Below the pieces are notes generated by a model, which made no database searches, was not told the origin of the DNA, and worked only from the letters and a program-made list of their open reading frames with translations. A DNA stretch of 64,000 bases from Burkholderiaceae bacterium (lineage in GTDB: Bacteria > Pseudomonadota > Gammaproteobacteria > Burkholderiales > Burkholderiaceae). Where the stretch lies: the NCBI GenBank assembly GCA_018261955.1, contig JAGTRK010000004.1, forward strand, positions 124,001-188,000. Direction: 5' to 3'. The position numbers were made by a program, and so were the translations under genes. Every line of letters begins with the position of its first letter. Position 1 is the stretch's first letter. Shown here in pieces: positions 1 through 9,741 of this stretch.

Positions 1-1026
1 TTGCACCCGTTGAATCAAACTCGGCTCAAAAACAGGATATTGCATCATTGCCAAAGACAGGCTGTGTCCATTAAGCACATCCTGCGTCACAGAAACAATG
101 GCACGGCGCATGGTCGGACTGGATACGGTTTGCGCCGCAATATCCAAAGCGCGATGCAATGGAATCCCTGCTTGATACAGCAAACCCAAGGTACGCGCGA
201 ACTGTGCGTGCCAGCCCAAAACCAATAAACGACCCATAATCGGGGCTTTCATACGCCATGTATCCAATTGATTGTAAAGTAAATCAGCACCCCATCGCCG
301 AACCAATGTGTATGCCAACAACAAAGCCACCACGATAATCAACCAATATTCACGAACAGTTTTTGAGCCACTGAGCAAAACCTGAGTCAACCACGGCAAA
401 GGTTTGCCGTTGCTGCGATAAATGTCCTCAAACACAGGAACCACAAAAGCCAATACCCCCAACCACACCAAAGCGGCAACCGCCAATACAAATGCGGGAT
501 ACCACAGCGCGGTTTTAATTTGTGAATGAATTTTTTGACGTTGTTCCTGCGAGTAAACAATATTATTGAGCACCTCGGAGAGTCTACCCGACTCCTCGCC
601 GCTGGCGATTAGGTTACAAGTGAGCGTATCAAACACTTTGGGATGGTGACGCAAAGCGGTGTGTAAATTTTCACCCCGTTCAATGTCCAAGCGTATGGTT
701 TGTATCACGTTGCGAAAATAAGGCTTGGTCTGACTGTGTAACTGAACATCTAAAATACGCAACAAAGGCACGCCCGAGTCGTACAATGCCGACAACTCCT
801 GTAAAAATTGCGTGACTTGTGGGCCTGAGATAGCACGTATGATCGGTTCTCGACGCACACGAATCTGTAGGGCAATAATCCCACGCTGTGAGAGTTGCTC
901 ACGCACCACCATTTTATTGGCACCATACAAAACGCCAGTCATCAACTGTCCAGCACGGTTTTGACCTTGCCAAGTATAGCGTTTCAGCACAGATGACGAT
1001 GCCGATGGCTCTAACGTCTCATTCAT
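1..1026 (-). CDS. pilC: Type IV pilus inner-membrane platform protein PilC (C-terminus cut by window edge)
   Basis: The frame is open from an ATG at 1026 to the window edge: 342 residues, against about 400 for the family, so the C-terminal end lies outside. PilC/GspF proteins sit in the inner membrane and couple the assembly and retraction ATPases to pilin movement. The sequence shows the two GspF-type repeats. The first contains 'FLQELSALYDSGVPLL' and 'ASGEESGRL'. The second begins with 'FARTLGLLYQAGIPL', after hydrophobic segments around residues 170-240. It lies 20 nt downstream of pilB on the same strand, the usual pilB-pilC order; pilD would be expected next, beyond the window. Confidence 0.93.
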   Translation of the reverse strand, partial: MNETLEPSASSSVLKRYTWQGQNRAGQLMTGVLYGANKMVVREQLSQRGIIALQIRVRREPIIRAISGPQVTQFLQELSALYDSGVPLLRILDVQLHSQTKPYFRNVIQTIRLDIERGENLHTALRHHPKVFDTLTCNLIASGEESGRLSEVLNNIVYSQEQRQKIHSQIKTALWYPAFVLAVAALVWLGVLAFVVPVFEDIYRSNGKPLPWLTQVLLSGSKTVREYWLIIVVALLLAYTLVRRWGADLLYNQLDTWRMKAPIMGRLLVLGWHAQFARTLGLLYQAGIPLHRALDIAAQTVSSPTMRRAIVSVTQDVLNGHSLSLAMMQYPVFEPSLIQRVQ

Positions 1027-1046
1027 GTTTTAAATTCAATTTCAGT

Positions 1047-2837
1047 CTATAAAGTCACAGACATGACTTCTTCTAAAGAACTAACCCCCGCCATCATTTT
1101 TAACAGACCTGCTTGACGCAGCGTCAAATACCCCTCTTGTTCCGCCTGTTCGCTTAATGCTTGCGCCGAGACATTTTTGGCGATGAGCGACTGCATGGCA
1201 CTTGAGACGGGGACCACTTGAAATACCCCTGTGCGCCCTGTGTACCCTGTTCTGTGGCAATGCGGACAACCGACTGGCGTGTACGCTTGCCAGTCGGTTT
1301 GTGCGGCTTGCGCAGCACTCATACCCGCGCTTTGTAGCAATGCCTCGTCCAATCGAATCGGCTGTTTGCACGAGCATAATTTGCGCACCAAGCGTTGCGC
1401 GATGATTAAATTCACAGAGGCCGCCACATTGTACGCGCTCACGCCCATTTGTGATAAACGGGTCAAAGCCATTGTGGCATCGTTGGTGTGCAAGGTTGAA
1501 AATACCAAATGCCCTGTTTGCGCGGCTTTCACCGCAATGTCTGCGGTTTCCAAATCTCGAATCTCGCCCACCATGAGAATATCGGGGTCTTGACGTAAAA
1601 ACGCACGCAAGGCAGTCGCAAAATGGATGCCCGCTTTTTCGTTGATGTTGACTTGATTGACACCGTGCATAAAAATTTCGACGGGGTCTTCAACCGTTGA
1701 AATATTCACACCTTCTTGATTGAGTACATTCAAGCAAGCGTATAAAGACACGGTTTTACCACTGCCTGTCGGCCCCGTCATCAGTATCATACCGTGCGGA
1801 TTTTTCAGTGCATTTTGTATGATGCACAACTGCTCAGGCTCGTAGCCCAAACCTTCCAAATTCAAATCCGTATTTTGTGCATTTAAAAACCGCACGACAA
1901 TTTTTTCACCAAACACCGTGGGCAAGGTGCTGACACGACAATCGACCGTTCGCGTCGCGTCTATATTTAATTTAATCCGACCATCTTGAGGCACGCGTTT
2001 CTCGGCAATATCCATCTGCGCCATGATTTTCAAACGCACCATCAATTGCTCTTTCATGGACACTTCAGGACGTGCCACTTCGTGTAATACCCCATCGATG
2101 CGCGCACGAATGCGGTACTCGTTGGCAAATGGTTCAAAATGCACATCTGAGGCATGTTCATTGACCATGCGCACCAATAAATCCTGAATATATTGCACGA
2201 CAGGTGCATGTTTGACATCAAAGGTTTGAACCGAGCGTTCATTGCGGGGTACGGCACTCAAGGCACGACGTTCAGTGGATAATTTCGATTCAACCTGCGT
2301 ATGTTCAACCATCAAATGGCTAAAATCAGATTTTTTGTGTCTGATTGATTGTACACGCACATACTCAGACAACGACAACAAGCGCCACTCAAATGGCTCA
2401 TGAAAAATAAATGCCAAACGTTGCAAAGCCTGCGCATCCGAAGCATCGAGCACGCCCAATTTGAGCACACCTGCCCCCAAATTGCCAAGCAACACCACCC
2501 CCTGAGATGCTTCGCACAATGCTTTGGGCAGTGGTTTTGCAGGTTCTTGTAGCAACATGGTTTCATACACCTGCCACTCATCTGCTTGGACACACTGTAT
2601 TTGCCATGCTTGACTCAGATATTTAGTAACAGACGCTTCATCCTTGGATAAACCGTTCAATAAAACACCCAACCAGTTCGCCAAGCTCGACTCTGCGGGG
2701 TTGTGTGCCAGCGGCACACCCGCATTGGCTCGAGCAATATCATCCAAACCCACACATTTGCATCGCAACAGCGTGCTTGCAACACCTTGTGCATAGGCTG
2801 GTGTGTCTTTGAATATACTGGTGGTTGCCGTGGTCAT
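1047..2837 (-). CDS. pilB: Type IV pilus assembly ATPase PilB (GspE family)
   Basis: This 596-residue cytoplasmic hexameric ATPase powers pilus extension. The Walker A motif GPTGSGKT is near residue 354. An Asp box is followed by the Walker B region 'ILMVGEIRDLETADIAV' and the His box 'GHLVFSTLHTNDA'. The C-terminal tetracysteine zinc site of PilB/GspE is present as 'CSC' and, about 30 residues later, 'CPHC'. The N-terminal domain (residues 1-160) is poorly conserved but matches the position of the GspE N-domain. It is upstream of pilC in what looks like one transcription unit. PilB is preferred to PilT because of the long N-domain and zinc site, and to GspE because of the pilC partner. Confidence 0.93.
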   Translation of the reverse strand: MTTATTSIFKDTPAYAQGVASTLLRCKCVGLDDIARANAGVPLAHNPAESSLANWLGVLLNGLSKDEASVTKYLSQAWQIQCVQADEWQVYETMLLQEPAKPLPKALCEASQGVVLLGNLGAGVLKLGVLDASDAQALQRLAFIFHEPFEWRLLSLSEYVRVQSIRHKKSDFSHLMVEHTQVESKLSTERRALSAVPRNERSVQTFDVKHAPVVQYIQDLLVRMVNEHASDVHFEPFANEYRIRARIDGVLHEVARPEVSMKEQLMVRLKIMAQMDIAEKRVPQDGRIKLNIDATRTVDCRVSTLPTVFGEKIVVRFLNAQNTDLNLEGLGYEPEQLCIIQNALKNPHGMILMTGPTGSGKTVSLYACLNVLNQEGVNISTVEDPVEIFMHGVNQVNINEKAGIHFATALRAFLRQDPDILMVGEIRDLETADIAVKAAQTGHLVFSTLHTNDATMALTRLSQMGVSAYNVAASVNLIIAQRLVRKLCSCKQPIRLDEALLQSAGMSAAQAAQTDWQAYTPVGCPHCHRTGYTGRTGVFQVVPVSSAMQSLIAKNVSAQALSEQAEQEGYLTLRQAGLLKMMAGVSSLEEVMSVTL

Positions 2838-2872
2838 CTCTAAAATAAACCCATCTGTTAATAAGCTCTTCC

Positions 2873-4168
2873 TTACGCTTTTGTGTATACCGTCTTTTCA
2901 CCCTCAGTTTTTTTTAACCGTATCAATCGTGCCGAGCGCACACCCTGCTCATCCACATGCACCACTTCTATAATACAATCCTCAAACCGCAAACTCACCT
3001 GTGCATCAGGAATATCTTGCAATTCCTCTAAAATTAAGCCATTCAAAGTTTTGGGGCCATCCAAAGGCAATTTGAGTTTCAAACGACGATTGAGTTGACG
3101 CAATGGCGTACTCGCATCAACCACGACCGAGCCATCTTTTCCCCACGCGGTACGGGCATTGCTACTCGGTGCTGCCGAAGTAAACTCACCCACCATTTCC
3201 TCGACCACATCCTCCATGGTCAAAATCCCCAAGACCTCGCTGTACTCATCGACCACCACGCCCAAGCGTTGTTGGTCTTCTTGAAAATTCTGCAATTGCT
3301 CAAAAATCCCCGTCTCAGAAGGAATGAAATACGGTTTGGTCAAACTGTTTTTAATTTCATCGATGGTCAAACTGCCATCTTCTAAATGATGCAAGGCTTT
3401 TCGAATGTGGAATATACCCAAGATATTATTCAACTCGCCATCATAGACCGGCAATTTATTGTGGTAACACGTCACCAATTGATGGCGAATCGTATCAATA
3501 TCGTCGTTGATGTCTAAGGCCTCGATTTTCGAGCGCGGGGTCATCAAATCATTGACCTCAACTTCTTCTAAATCGAACAAGTTGACCAAAATGCTCTTGT
3601 GCTTTTTTGGCATCAAGGGGGTTTGCTCCAAGACCAAGGCACGCACTTCCTCATTGCTCAAATGCTCTTCATCTGGATTGGGATTGATGCGCATCAACCT
3701 GAGCAAACCATTGGTGAACATATTGGTGAACCACACCGCAGGGTAAATCAGGGTCAGTAAAGGCTTGAGGATAAAACTCGCGGGTAAGGCAATTTTTTCG
3801 GGGTAGGCCGCGCCAATGACCTTGGGCGTGAGTTCAGAAAACACAATAATCGCAAACGAAATCAATGCGGCGGCAATCGACAAAGCATATTGATTTTCAC
3901 CCCAATAGTGCGCCGCAATCGCCCCTGAGAACATCGCAGAGATGGTATTCACCACATTATTGCCAATTAAAATCACACCGAGCAGACGCTCGGTTTGATT
4001 CAACAATGCTTGCGTGCGCTTCGCGGCGCGATTGCCCTGCTTGGCAAGGTGACGCAAACGAAACCGATTGATGGCCATCATCGAGGTTTCAGCAATCGAA
4101 AAAAATCCCGCAACGGCCAGCAACGCCACCAAAATTAAAATCTGCGCCCAAAGGGGAAGATTGTCCAC
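2873..4168 (-). CDS. CNNM/CorB-type (HlyC/CorC family) membrane protein with CBS domains
   Basis: This 431-residue inner-membrane protein combines a DUF21/CNNM transmembrane domain (about residues 1-185; 'GFFSIAETSMMAINRFRLRHLA' region and 'VFSELTPKVIGAAYPEKIA'), a CBS pair (about 200-330; 'DLMTPRSKIEALD', 'LGVVVDEYSEVLGILTMEDVVEE') and a C-terminal CorC/HlyC-type domain. CorB/YfjD relatives are linked to magnesium and cobalt efflux or resistance; the exact substrate here is inference. The position between ispB and pilB on the same strand is a common betaproteobacterial arrangement. 'Hemolysin' in older family names is not supported functionally. Confidence 0.88.
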   Translation of the reverse strand: MDNLPLWAQILILVALLAVAGFFSIAETSMMAINRFRLRHLAKQGNRAAKRTQALLNQTERLLGVILIGNNVVNTISAMFSGAIAAHYWGENQYALSIAAALISFAIIVFSELTPKVIGAAYPEKIALPASFILKPLLTLIYPAVWFTNMFTNGLLRLMRINPNPDEEHLSNEEVRALVLEQTPLMPKKHKSILVNLFDLEEVEVNDLMTPRSKIEALDINDDIDTIRHQLVTCYHNKLPVYDGELNNILGIFHIRKALHHLEDGSLTIDEIKNSLTKPYFIPSETGIFEQLQNFQEDQQRLGVVVDEYSEVLGILTMEDVVEEMVGEFTSAAPSSNARTAWGKDGSVVVDASTPLRQLNRRLKLKLPLDGPKTLNGLILEELQDIPDAQVSLRFEDCIIEVVHVDEQGVRSARLIRLKKTEGEKTVYTKA

Positions 4169-4213
4169 GTGATTACCTTTATGGTTGTTTCATCAATGCA
4201 AAATTCAATGTCG

Positions 4214-5224
4214 TCAAACTTCTCGCGCCAACGCGTAATCCGCCAAATCCAACAGCACTTGCTTGTACGCCGACTCAGGCAAAAATGCCAAAGCGGCTTT
4301 GGCCGCCGACACCTCGCGCTGCGCCAACTGACGCGTGTATTCAAGCGCACCGCCCGAAGTAATCGCGGTCAAAACCGTGCTGAAATCTGAATGGGCTTGG
4401 TCAATGCCACCGTTTTCAATCGCCGCTCTGACCATGACTTTCTCAGTATCCGAGCCATGCTCCAACACATAAATCAGTGGTAAAGTTGGCTTGCCCTCAC
4501 GCAAATCATCGCCGACATTTTTGCCCAAAACCGCTGTATCGCCCGCGTAATCGAGAATATCATCCGCCAACTGAAACGCCGCGCCGAGGTGTCGTCCATA
4601 CGCCGCGCAAGCATTTTCTTGCTCAGGCGTACAAGCACTCATCACCGCCGACAGCTGCGCCGAGGCTTCAAACAAACGCGCGGTTTTATAATGAATCACC
4701 TGCATATAGCGCGCCTCGGTCACATCGGGATCGTGGACATTGAGCAATTGCAAAACTTCACCCTCAGCAATCACATTGGTTGCATCCGCCAAAATATCCA
4801 TCACCCGCATACTCTGCACGCTGACCATCATCTGAAACGAGCGCGAATACAAAAAGTCACCGACCAAGACACTGGCAGCATTGCCAAACAAAGCATTTGC
4901 CGTTTGTCGTCCACGGCGCAAATCCGACTCATCGACCACATCGTCGTGCAGCAAAGTCGAGGTGTGAATAAACTCCACCACCGCCGCCAATGTGTACGCA
5001 GTATCAGGGCATTCTTTCTGTAAAGCACGGGTGAGCAATAAATGAATCGCGGGACGCAAACGCTTGCCACCCGCATTGATGAGGTACTCAGCCACTTGAT
5101 TGACCAAGGGCACTTCCGAATGCAGTGTCGTGCGCACCACTTCGTTCAACCGTTCCATATCAGGGCGAATCAGCGCAAGAATATCTTTTTTTGTTTGAGT
5201 GATTGCTTGAGTTTGTACAACCAT
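4214..5224 (-). CDS. ispB: Octaprenyl diphosphate synthase (trans-polyprenyl transferase)
   Basis: The enzyme elongates farnesyl diphosphate with isopentenyl diphosphate to make the ubiquinone side chain. Signature motifs are present: 'GGKRLRPA', the first Asp-rich motif in 'LLHDDVVDESDLRRG', 'GDFLYSRSFQ', and the second in 'LADDILDYAGD' followed by 'VGDDLREGKPTLPLI'. The frame also runs back to a TTG at 5236. I prefer the ATG at 5224, giving 336 residues, near the usual length. IspB is normally divergent from rplU-rpmA-obgE-proB in betaproteobacteria; here those genes are 25-45 kb away and split in two groups. Confidence 0.93.
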   Translation of the reverse strand: MVVQTQAITQTKKDILALIRPDMERLNEVVRTTLHSEVPLVNQVAEYLINAGGKRLRPAIHLLLTRALQKECPDTAYTLAAVVEFIHTSTLLHDDVVDESDLRRGRQTANALFGNAASVLVGDFLYSRSFQMMVSVQSMRVMDILADATNVIAEGEVLQLLNVHDPDVTEARYMQVIHYKTARLFEASAQLSAVMSACTPEQENACAAYGRHLGAAFQLADDILDYAGDTAVLGKNVGDDLREGKPTLPLIYVLEHGSDTEKVMVRAAIENGGIDQAHSDFSTVLTAITSGGALEYTRQLAQREVSAAKAALAFLPESAYKQVLLDLADYALAREV

Positions 5225-5343
5225 TTGTGTGTCCAATGTCTTTTAACGATTGCTAAGTGCGTATGTTTAGCCTATGGCGCATTATACAAGACATAGAGGA
5301 AATTTTGAGGTTTTGCTTGGTTTGGGTGCACATCAACGATGTC

Positions 5344-5401
5344 CGTGGGCTACGCCCCGATGATTGGCATGATGGACTCAAAAACGAGGGCACAGCCCAC
5401 G
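5344..5401. repeat. Imperfect inverted repeat between ispB and a secreted unknown
   Basis: The arms CGTGGGCT (5344-5351) and AGCCCACG (5394-5401) face each other in the 248-nt gap. The flanks also carry the short direct repeat GCACATCAA. No run of T follows either side, so a terminator is less likely than a dispersed repeat remnant. No gene was found in the gap. Confidence 0.4.
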
Positions 5402-5484
5402 CTACGAAACTGGAATTGACGCACATCAATCTTTAAATCGTGTGAATACGCAGCCCGCCATGCGCGGTACGAAATTGATACGGG

Positions 5485-6156
5485 TTACGAATTAGTTACA
5501 GGATAGAACGCCCATCCTTTGTGTGTTTTTTTAAATCCGCCAATATGTATTTCATTCGCAGCGCATAATCCCACGCTAATCTTGAACTGATTAACGTCAA
5601 TGATGTACGAATCAACATCATTTTTTAAAACAAATTGACTATCCCCGCATTGATACAAAGCCTCATCAGAATAACCGCCTGTATCATCGCTTAGTTTAAA
5701 GCGGAGCACTTTGTTATCTTTGCTTGTAATGATAAGATCTCTTTGATACTCCGCCAACCACGGGTGCATGATATTCAAACCTATGGATATTTTAATTGAT
5801 TTTGCATCATTTAAATACTCAGCTAAATAATCATAGCCAAAACATTGTTCCTTAATATTGAGACCTGGAGCACGAAACCCACCAATCAATTGCAACTCAT
5901 TCCGACTATCTGAAAAAAATATTTTTCTTAAACAACTATGAGCATCTTTTGAGTACCCTTGTGCCAAGATAAAAAAACCTTCTGAGTTCACCCCCAAAGT
6001 TTCTGACATAGTAACTCGATGTCCTGTTTTCAACTTATCTAAAACTTGCTGATAACTATCTCCGAGTTTAACACCATCCAATTGTTCCAAACTTCCAGCG
6101 CGTGCCACAGAGCATAGATGTAACAGTAGTAAAATTAATATCAAAATTTTCCGCAT
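5485..6156 (-). CDS. Secreted protein of unknown function
   Basis: The 223-residue product is not recognised. It opens with a clear signal peptide (MRKILILILLLLHLCSVARA, cleavage likely after ARA), so it is predicted to be periplasmic or secreted. The mature part starts 'GSLEQLDGVKLGDSYQQVLDKL', which resembles the start of small domains describing how a protein is 'called' repeatedly in secreted unknowns, but no family can be assigned. It contains several cysteines. Codon use is more AT-rich than neighbouring lon and ispB, which may mean lower expression or recent acquisition. It stands alone between two housekeeping genes. Confidence 0.65.
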   Translation of the reverse strand: MRKILILILLLLHLCSVARAGSLEQLDGVKLGDSYQQVLDKLKTGHRVTMSETLGVNSEGFFILAQGYSKDAHSCLRKIFFSDSRNELQLIGGFRAPGLNIKEQCFGYDYLAEYLNDAKSIKISIGLNIMHPWLAEYQRDLIITSKDNKVLRFKLSDDTGGYSDEALYQCGDSQFVLKNDVDSYIIDVNQFKISVGLCAANEIHIGGFKKTHKGWAFYPVTNS

Positions 6157-6203
6157 TGATTAACCTCTTCAAGCCACGTAGATATCATCAAATCACATTC
6201 ACA

Positions 6204-8660
6204 TCAATGCGCCAAACCCTCTGGCTGAATATCGGCAACCGTTTTCGCCGCCTCTGGCACAAGCACCTCAGGCTCGGTCACCGCAACCAATGGATTTTGC
6301 AACGCATGACTGAGCACTTCATCTATCCATTTCACAGGGATGATTTCAATGCCATTTTTGACGTTGTCGGGAATCTCCGCCAAATCTTTGACATTTTCGT
6401 GTGGAATCAGTGCCACCGTAATGCCGCCACGCAATGCCGCCAATAGTTTTTCTTTCAAGCCACCAATCGCCAAGACTTCACCGCGCAAAGTGATTTCACC
6501 CGTCATGGCAACATTCGACTTGACAGGATTGCCCGTCAATGCCGAGACCAAAGCGGTGGTCATGGCGATACCCGCCGATGGCCCGTCTTTGGGGGTTGCG
6601 CCTTCAGGAACGTGGATGTGAATGTCTTTTTTCTCAAACGCTGAATTGAGTATGCCCCACGCATTCGCCCGTGCGCGCACCACTGTTCGCGCGGCTTCCA
6701 TGGATTCTTTCATCACATCGCCGAGCGAGCCTGTGCGCGTCATCATGCCTTTACCGGGCATCACCTGTGCTTCGATGGTGAGCAATTCACCGCCAACCTC
6801 TGTCCACGCCAAACCTGTGACTTGCCCGATTTTGTTTTCAAGTTCGGCTTTGCCAAAATCAAAACGGCGCACGCCCAAGTAACTGTCCAGATTGCTACTA
6901 TCCACCTTGATTTTTTTGACTTTTGGGTTGACCAAAATCATTTTCACCGCTTTACGGCAAATTTTTGAAATATCGCGCTCGAGCGAGCGCACACCCGCCT
7001 CACGCGTGTAGTAGCGAATAATGTCGCGCAGGGCTTCTTCGGTCACGGCAATTTCACCTGTGCGCAAACCATTGTTTTTGATTTGCTTGGGCAACAGGTA
7101 TTTAATCGCAATCGAGAGTTTTTCGTCCTCGGTATAACCCGACAAACGGATGGTTTCCATGCGATCGAGCAGCGGCCCAGGGATGTTGAATGAGTTGGAA
7201 GTCGCCAAGAACATCACGTCCGACAAGTCGTAATCCACCTCAACGTAGTGGTCACCAAAGGTGTGGTTTTGCTCAGGATCCAGCACCTCGAGCATCGCCG
7301 AGGCAGGATCGCCGCGCATGTCCATGCCCATTTTGTCAATTTCATCCAGTAAAAACAATGGGTTGCGCACGCCGACTTTAATCAAACTTTGGATGATGCG
7401 CCCTGGCAACGCGCCGATGTATGTACGACGATGACCACGAATTTCCGCCTCATCGCGCACGCCGCCCAGTGCCATGCGCACGTATTTGCGATTGGTTGCG
7501 CGCGCGATGGATTGCCCCAATGAGGTTTTGCCCACACCCGGTGGCCCAACCAAACACAGGATTGGGGATTTGTTTTTCGCCACGCGCTGCTGCACCGCGA
7601 GGTATTCAATCACGCGCTCTTTGACTTTCTCTAATCCATAGTGGTCTTCGTCCAAGATTTTTTGGGCTTTTGCCAAATCTTTATTGACCTTGGTGGCTTT
7701 TTTCCACGGAATCGATGCCAGCGTTTCAAGGTAGTTGCGCGTCACGCCCGCTTCGGCGGACATCGGTGACATGAGTTTGAGTTTTTTCAACTCGCTGTCG
7801 GCTTTGGCTTGCGCTTCAGCAGGCATTTTCGCAGTGAGGATTTTTTTCTCCAACTCCTCCATGTCCGCGCCGTCTTCGCCCTCGCCGAGTTCTTTTTGAA
7901 TGGCTTTGACCTGTTCGTTCAAATAATACTCGCGCTGGCTCTTGTCCATTTGGCGTTTGACACGCCCACGGATGCGTTTTTCAACCTCGAGGATGTCGAT
8001 TTCGACTTCCATTTGACGCATGACGTTTTCAAGACGGGTTTTGACACTGCGCAATTCAAGCATTTCTTGCTTGATTTCCAGTTTAATCGGCAAATGCGCG
8101 ATGATGGTGTCCGCCAAGTGCGAACCATCGTCGATGGTCGCCAAGGAGTTCAAAATCTCCATCGGGATTTTTTTGTTCAACTTGATGTATTGCTCAAACT
8201 TTTGCAACACTGTGCGGCGCAGGGCCTCGACCTCGGCACTGCCGCCATCAATGTCGCTGATGATTTCTGCTTGCGCTTGCAAGAAATTGTCTTTATCGAC
8301 AATTTCAGAGAGCAAGGCACGCGATTTGCCCTCGACCAACACTTTAACCGTGCCATCGGGCAGTTTGAGCAATTGCACGATGCGCGACACGCAACCGATG
8401 CGGTACACATCATTGACGTTTGGATTGTCGTTCTCAGGGAATTTTTGCGCGACCAAGACCACCATCTGGTCACGCTCCATCGCTACTTCTAAGGCGCGTA
8501 TGGATTTTTCACGCCCCACGAATAAAGGCACAACCATGTGCGGCAAAACAACCACATCGCGCAGAGGAAGGAGCGGTAAAGCGTTCACAGCAGTCGCATG
8601 GCCTTCATCGCTTTGAATCATTGGCGACTCATGTGCGCTGGTTTTTTTCTCTTCGGTCAT
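6204..8660 (-). CDS. lon: ATP-dependent protease La (Lon)
   Basis: This 818-residue cytoplasmic AAA+ serine protease degrades misfolded and regulatory proteins. Domains in order are the LON substrate-binding domain (about 28-225; 'LPLLPLRDVVVLPHMVVPLFVGR'), a coiled-coil helical region, the AAA+ module with Walker A GPPGVGKT (about 372-379) and Walker B 'LFLLDEIDKMG', and the C-terminal protease domain. The catalytic Ser is about residue 695 in 'PKDGPSAGIAMT' and the catalytic Lys about 738 in 'GLKEKLLAALRGG'. The ATG at 8660 follows a GGAA-type ribosome site. The clpP-clpX genes that often precede lon are not here; a metallopeptidase gene is upstream instead. Confidence 0.97.
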   Translation of the reverse strand: MTEEKKTSAHESPMIQSDEGHATAVNALPLLPLRDVVVLPHMVVPLFVGREKSIRALEVAMERDQMVVLVAQKFPENDNPNVNDVYRIGCVSRIVQLLKLPDGTVKVLVEGKSRALLSEIVDKDNFLQAQAEIISDIDGGSAEVEALRRTVLQKFEQYIKLNKKIPMEILNSLATIDDGSHLADTIIAHLPIKLEIKQEMLELRSVKTRLENVMRQMEVEIDILEVEKRIRGRVKRQMDKSQREYYLNEQVKAIQKELGEGEDGADMEELEKKILTAKMPAEAQAKADSELKKLKLMSPMSAEAGVTRNYLETLASIPWKKATKVNKDLAKAQKILDEDHYGLEKVKERVIEYLAVQQRVAKNKSPILCLVGPPGVGKTSLGQSIARATNRKYVRMALGGVRDEAEIRGHRRTYIGALPGRIIQSLIKVGVRNPLFLLDEIDKMGMDMRGDPASAMLEVLDPEQNHTFGDHYVEVDYDLSDVMFLATSNSFNIPGPLLDRMETIRLSGYTEDEKLSIAIKYLLPKQIKNNGLRTGEIAVTEEALRDIIRYYTREAGVRSLERDISKICRKAVKMILVNPKVKKIKVDSSNLDSYLGVRRFDFGKAELENKIGQVTGLAWTEVGGELLTIEAQVMPGKGMMTRTGSLGDVMKESMEAARTVVRARANAWGILNSAFEKKDIHIHVPEGATPKDGPSAGIAMTTALVSALTGNPVKSNVAMTGEITLRGEVLAIGGLKEKLLAALRGGITVALIPHENVKDLAEIPDNVKNGIEIIPVKWIDEVLSHALQNPLVAVTEPEVLVPEAAKTVADIQPEGLAH

Positions 8661-8762
8661 ATTGATTCCTATCCAATGTGCGAATTGCGCGTTTCGGTTG
8701 CGCCATTCTTTAAAATTTGTTCAAGCATGATACAACGATTATGCTTTTTTCGCCCCACGCTG

Positions 8763-8845
8763 ACCTTGAATGCTCATGACAAACAATTTGCCCCTTGTAC
8801 TCATGGGTTTGTTTGACATGAGGACAAAGGGCAAAAATTCAAGGT
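8763..8845. repeat. Long nested inverted repeat between the metallopeptidase gene and lon
   Basis: Outer arms ACCTTGAAT (8763-8771) and ATTCAAGGT (8837-8845) enclose a second hairpin from about 8790 to 8832, with 16-bp arms matching at 14 positions. As RNA either strand could fold into one long rod. It lies just after the stop of the minus-strand metallopeptidase gene and upstream of lon. It may act as a terminator or an mRNA end-protecting structure, but there is no clean T-tract. Confidence 0.5.
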
Positions 8846-8855
8846 GTGCGCGAGT

Positions 8856-9716
8856 TTAATTCTGCGCAAAGGTGTTACAGGTATTCGGGTCGCCTGACTG
8901 TAAGCCTTGTTTGAACCATTGCATGCGTTGCGCCGATGAGCCATGGGTGAAACTATCGGGCACGACATAACCTTGCGCTTGTTTTTGCAAGTAATCGTCA
9001 CCGATTTTATGCGCGGCATTCAAACCTTCTTCAATATCGCCTTGCTCCAAAATTTGGGTTTTTGCATTCGCTTGCGCCGCCCAAACTCCCGCATAGCAAT
9101 CCGCTTGCAATTCCATGCGCACCGATAAAGCATTGTTTTGTGCTTCTGATGAACGCGCGCGCATACTACTGACTTTTTGCTCCACGCCCGTTAAATACTG
9201 GACGTGATGCCCCACTTCATGCGCAATCACATACGCCTGTGCAAAGTCACCACCCGCGCCCATTTGCTGTAATTCATTAAAAAATGCCAAGTCCAAATAC
9301 ACTTTTTGGTCACCAGGGCAATAAAACGGCCCCGCCGCCGCCTGCCCTACACCACAAGCAGTTTGGGTGCGGTCGCTATACAACACCATCATCGGTGCGC
9401 GGTATTTGCCGCCAAATGCCTGTGTCCAAACATCTTTGGTGCTTTGAAAAACCTTGGACACAAACACACCCTGTTCGTCCTCTGTGCGCAAGCCTTTGGT
9501 TCCTGTGTTAGAAGCCGATGCCCCTTGCGTCATGCTATTGACCGCGCTCACGGTTGAGAGCGTAGTCGATGGGTTGATGCCAAAAACAAAATACGCCACC
9601 GCAGCCAGTATCATACCGCCGATACCGATTCGCCCCGCGCCGCCACTCATGATGCCACCCGATGAACCGCGACGGTCTTCGATATCACTGCTTTGTTCTA
9701 AAGGATCTAAACGCAT
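8856..9716 (-). CDS. Neutral zinc metallopeptidase (YpfJ family)
   Basis: The 286-residue protein has the architecture of the YpfJ / 'putative neutral zinc metallopeptidase' family: a Gly/Ser-rich start (MRLDPLEQSSDIEDRRGSS...), one membrane-spanning segment (about residues 31-47), and a periplasmic peptidase domain. The zinc motif HExxH is seen in 'VIAHEVGHHVQYLTG', with a downstream Glu in 'MELQADCYAGVWA' as likely third ligand. Cysteines in 'TACGVG', 'FYCPGD' and near the end 'PNTCNTF' fit an exported location. Its physiological substrate is not established for the family. Confidence 0.88.
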   Translation of the reverse strand: MRLDPLEQSSDIEDRRGSSGGIMSGGAGRIGIGGMILAAVAYFVFGINPSTTLSTVSAVNSMTQGASASNTGTKGLRTEDEQGVFVSKVFQSTKDVWTQAFGGKYRAPMMVLYSDRTQTACGVGQAAAGPFYCPGDQKVYLDLAFFNELQQMGAGGDFAQAYVIAHEVGHHVQYLTGVEQKVSSMRARSSEAQNNALSVRMELQADCYAGVWAAQANAKTQILEQGDIEEGLNAAHKIGDDYLQKQAQGYVVPDSFTHGSSAQRMQWFKQGLQSGDPNTCNTFAQN

Positions 9717-9741
9717 ATTGCCCCCAAAAATGATTTCAAAT

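Noticed and set aside
7809-8492. 227-residue plus-strand frame inside lon
   Set aside because: Antisense shadow of the lon N-terminal domain, Phe/Leu/His-rich, no recognisable feature.
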